The notes below the pieces were generated by a model. It was not told the DNA's origin. It was given only the letters and a program-made list of their open reading frames with translations, and made no database searches. 6,959 nt of DNA from Acidimicrobiales bacterium. Lineage in GTDB: Bacteria > Actinomycetota > Acidimicrobiia > Acidimicrobiales > Poriferisodaliceae. Positions 5,899 to 6,959 of the stretch are shown piece by piece (position 1 is the first letter of the stretch; each line of letters begins with the position of its first letter). Where the stretch lies: the NCBI GenBank assembly GCA_020631315.1, contig JAHDHM010000195.1, positions 1 through 6,959 on the forward strand, in the 5' to 3' direction. The position numbers and the translations under genes were made by a program.

Positions 5899-5963
5899 CA
5901 CAGCGCAAGCGCCTCGGTTGACACAGCGCAAGCGCCTCGGTTGACACAGCGCAAGGGCCTCGG
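5880..5963. repeat. 23-bp tandem direct repeats, three full copies plus a partial copy
   Basis: Full units lie at 5880-5902, 5903-5925 and 5926-5948, with a 15-bp partial unit at 5949-5963. Each begins GCGCAAGCGCCTC, has C (unit 1) or G (units 2 and 3), and ends GTTGACACA. The partial unit has one change at position 8. Each full unit carries a short hairpin core (GCG-CAAG-CGC) and a TTGACA hexamer. The photolyase stop codon (5896-5898) lies inside unit 1, so the last codons of that gene are repeat-derived and later copies only change spacer length. The rest of the 106-bp spacer before gpmI holds the -10-like element and nothing else I can name. Confidence 0.95.
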
Positions 5964-5992
5964 GAGCGGCCCGTCGGGGGTCTGCGACTTCG

Positions 5993-5998
5993 TAGACT
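5993..5998 (+). promoter_or_regulatory. Putative -10 element (TAGACT) for a leaderless gpmI mRNA
   Basis: TAGACT fits the actinobacterial TANNNT pattern and is followed by six bases (CCGAGC) and then the ATG at 6005. Transcription would then start at or next to the ATG. No Shine-Dalgarno is present, which agrees with a leaderless message. There is no good -35 at 16-19 bp; the TTGACA hexamers of the repeat array are too far upstream. Confidence 0.5.
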
Positions 5999-6004
5999 CC
6001 GAGC

Positions 6005-6959
6005 ATGTCCTCTGAGGTCCACTCGCTCGAGCCACATCCGTCGTTTCCCGGGCGTTCCGGGCCGGTCCTGGTGGTCGTGGCCGACGGTGTCGGTGTCGCT
6101 CCGGAGGGGCCGTCGAACGCCGTGACCGAGGCGGCCACGCCGACGCTCGATCGCCTGATGGCCTCGCCGCTGTCGACGACGCTGCTCGCACATGGTCCCG
6201 CAGTGGGGCTGCCGTCCGATGACGACATGGGCAACAGTGAGGTCGGCCACAACGCCCTCGGTGCGGGTCGGGTGTTCGCCCAGGGCGCAAAGCTCGTCGG
6301 CATCGCGATCGAGAACGGGTCGATCTTCGAGAGCGAGGTCTGGGCGACGGCTGTGGAGCATGGACGCACCGGCACCTTGCACCTGATCGGTCTGCACTCC
6401 GACGGCAACGTCCACTCCCACGTCGACCACCTCTACGCCCTCATCCGTCGTGCGGTGAGCGAAGGTGTGCAGCGGATCCGCCTCCATCTGCTGCACGACG
6501 GGCGCGATGTCGCTCCCCGCTCTGCGCTCACCTATCTCGAAGCGACCGAGGCCGTGTTGGCAGAGGCCCGTGAGGCCGGCGTCGATGCGCTCATCGCGTC
6601 GGGCGGTGGTCGTATGACCATGACCATGGACCGCTACGGGGCGGACTGGCCCATGGTGGAGCGGGGCTACATGGCGCACGTGCACGGTGTCGGCCGTCAG
6701 TTCGCTTCGGCCACCGATGCGGTCGAGACGATGTACGCCGAGTCCGACCTGGGCGACCAGGATCTCGGTGTGTTCGTGATCGCCGACGAGTCGGGCGAGC
6801 CCGTGGGACGCATGTCCGACGGCGACGCGGCGATCTTGTTCAACTTCCGCGGCGACCGGGCGATCGAGATCAGCCAGGCGATGGAGGATCCGGCGTTCGC
6901 GGAGTTCGACCGTGGCGATCATCCCGACGTCTTCTACGCGGGCATGCTCGAGTACGACG
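6005..6959 (+). CDS. gpmI: 2,3-bisphosphoglycerate-independent phosphoglycerate mutase, plant-like variant, 3' end missing
   Basis: The first 318 codons are present and the gene runs off the window; the family is usually 510-560 residues. The enzyme interconverts 3- and 2-phosphoglycerate in glycolysis, using two metal ions (often Mn2+) and a phosphoserine intermediate, in the cytosol. Visible: VADGVG (25-30) with metal-ligand Asp27; the nucleophile block SDDDMGNSEVGHNALGAGRV (71-90) with Ser78; LIGLHSDGNVHSH (127-139); HDGRD (164-168); SGGGRMTMTMDRYG (199-212); and FNFRGDR (279-285). The SDDDMGNSEVGHNALGAGRV and FAQGAKLV wording is that of plant-type enzymes; the common bacterial form reads closer to PDGQMGNSEVGHLNLGAGR. 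The ATG at 6005 was chosen from the -10-like motif 6 nt upstream and because homology begins at about residue 19. It starts 106 bp after the photolyase gene and is probably a separate transcription unit. Confidence 0.93.
   Translation, partial: MSSEVHSLEPHPSFPGRSGPVLVVVADGVGVAPEGPSNAVTEAATPTLDRLMASPLSTTLLAHGPAVGLPSDDDMGNSEVGHNALGAGRVFAQGAKLVGIAIENGSIFESEVWATAVEHGRTGTLHLIGLHSDGNVHSHVDHLYALIRRAVSEGVQRIRLHLLHDGRDVAPRSALTYLEATEAVLAEAREAGVDALIASGGGRMTMTMDRYGADWPMVERGYMAHVHGVGRQFASATDAVETMYAESDLGDQDLGVFVIADESGEPVGRMSDGDAAILFNFRGDRAIEISQAMEDPAFAEFDRGDHPDVFYAGMLEYD

Noticed and set aside
5895..5946. Three perfect TTGACA hexamers as -35 promoter elements
   Set aside because: At 17 bp the next hexamer downstream is another TTGACA, or GAGCGG after the last one. 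None is a -10, and the TAGACT near gpmI is about 46 bp beyond the last hexamer.
5880..5963. CRISPR array
   Set aside because: The units abut with no unique spacers and there are no cas genes.
5870..6922. 350-codon minus-strand reading frame opposite gpmI
   Set aside because: It lies over a clear gpmI on the plus strand and over the repeat array, and its translation has no family signature.

Overview
The window is GC-rich DNA with tightly packed genes, strong G/C preference at third codon positions and several GTG or apparently leaderless starts. This suggests a high-GC actinobacterium. An Acidimicrobiia/Ilumatobacter-like host is my guess and rests only on general style, not on a marker gene. 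There are seven protein genes: five complete and two cut by the window edges. I see no rRNA, tRNA, IS element or CRISPR array.

Left part (1-3615): the 3' two thirds of an amidohydrolase of the N-acyl-D-amino-acid deacylase type reads rightward. It meets, tail to tail with an 11-bp overlap, a leftward pair: threonine ammonia-lyase with a C-terminal ACT domain (3615-2422), then a group II PLP-dependent amino-acid decarboxylase (2365-1007). The theme is amino-acid turnover. The decarboxylase has an actinobacterial -10 motif 6 nt before its ATG, so it may also be transcribed on its own.

Middle part (3616-5898): a 52-bp divergent gap leads to three rightward genes. They are an unrecognised single-pass membrane protein with a good ribosome binding site, a DUF2256-DUF3253 fusion protein, and a photolyase/cryptochrome-family protein. 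The last is the highlight. Its FAD-binding helical domain comes first, with the E. coli-type substrate contacts, the electron-transfer Trp triad and an Fe-S-like cysteine set. The alpha/beta 'antenna' domain that normally sits at the N-terminus instead follows at the C-terminus, in reduced form and ending at its natural boundary. It therefore looks like a circularly permuted photolyase. The DUF2256-DUF3253 gene lies 24 nt upstream and probably shares its transcript.

Right part (5880-6959): three full copies and a partial fourth copy of a 23-bp tandem repeat begin inside the last codons of the photolyase gene and fill most of the spacer. Then follows the 5' part of a cofactor-independent phosphoglycerate mutase (gpmI), whose active-site block resembles plant enzymes and which appears to be leaderless.
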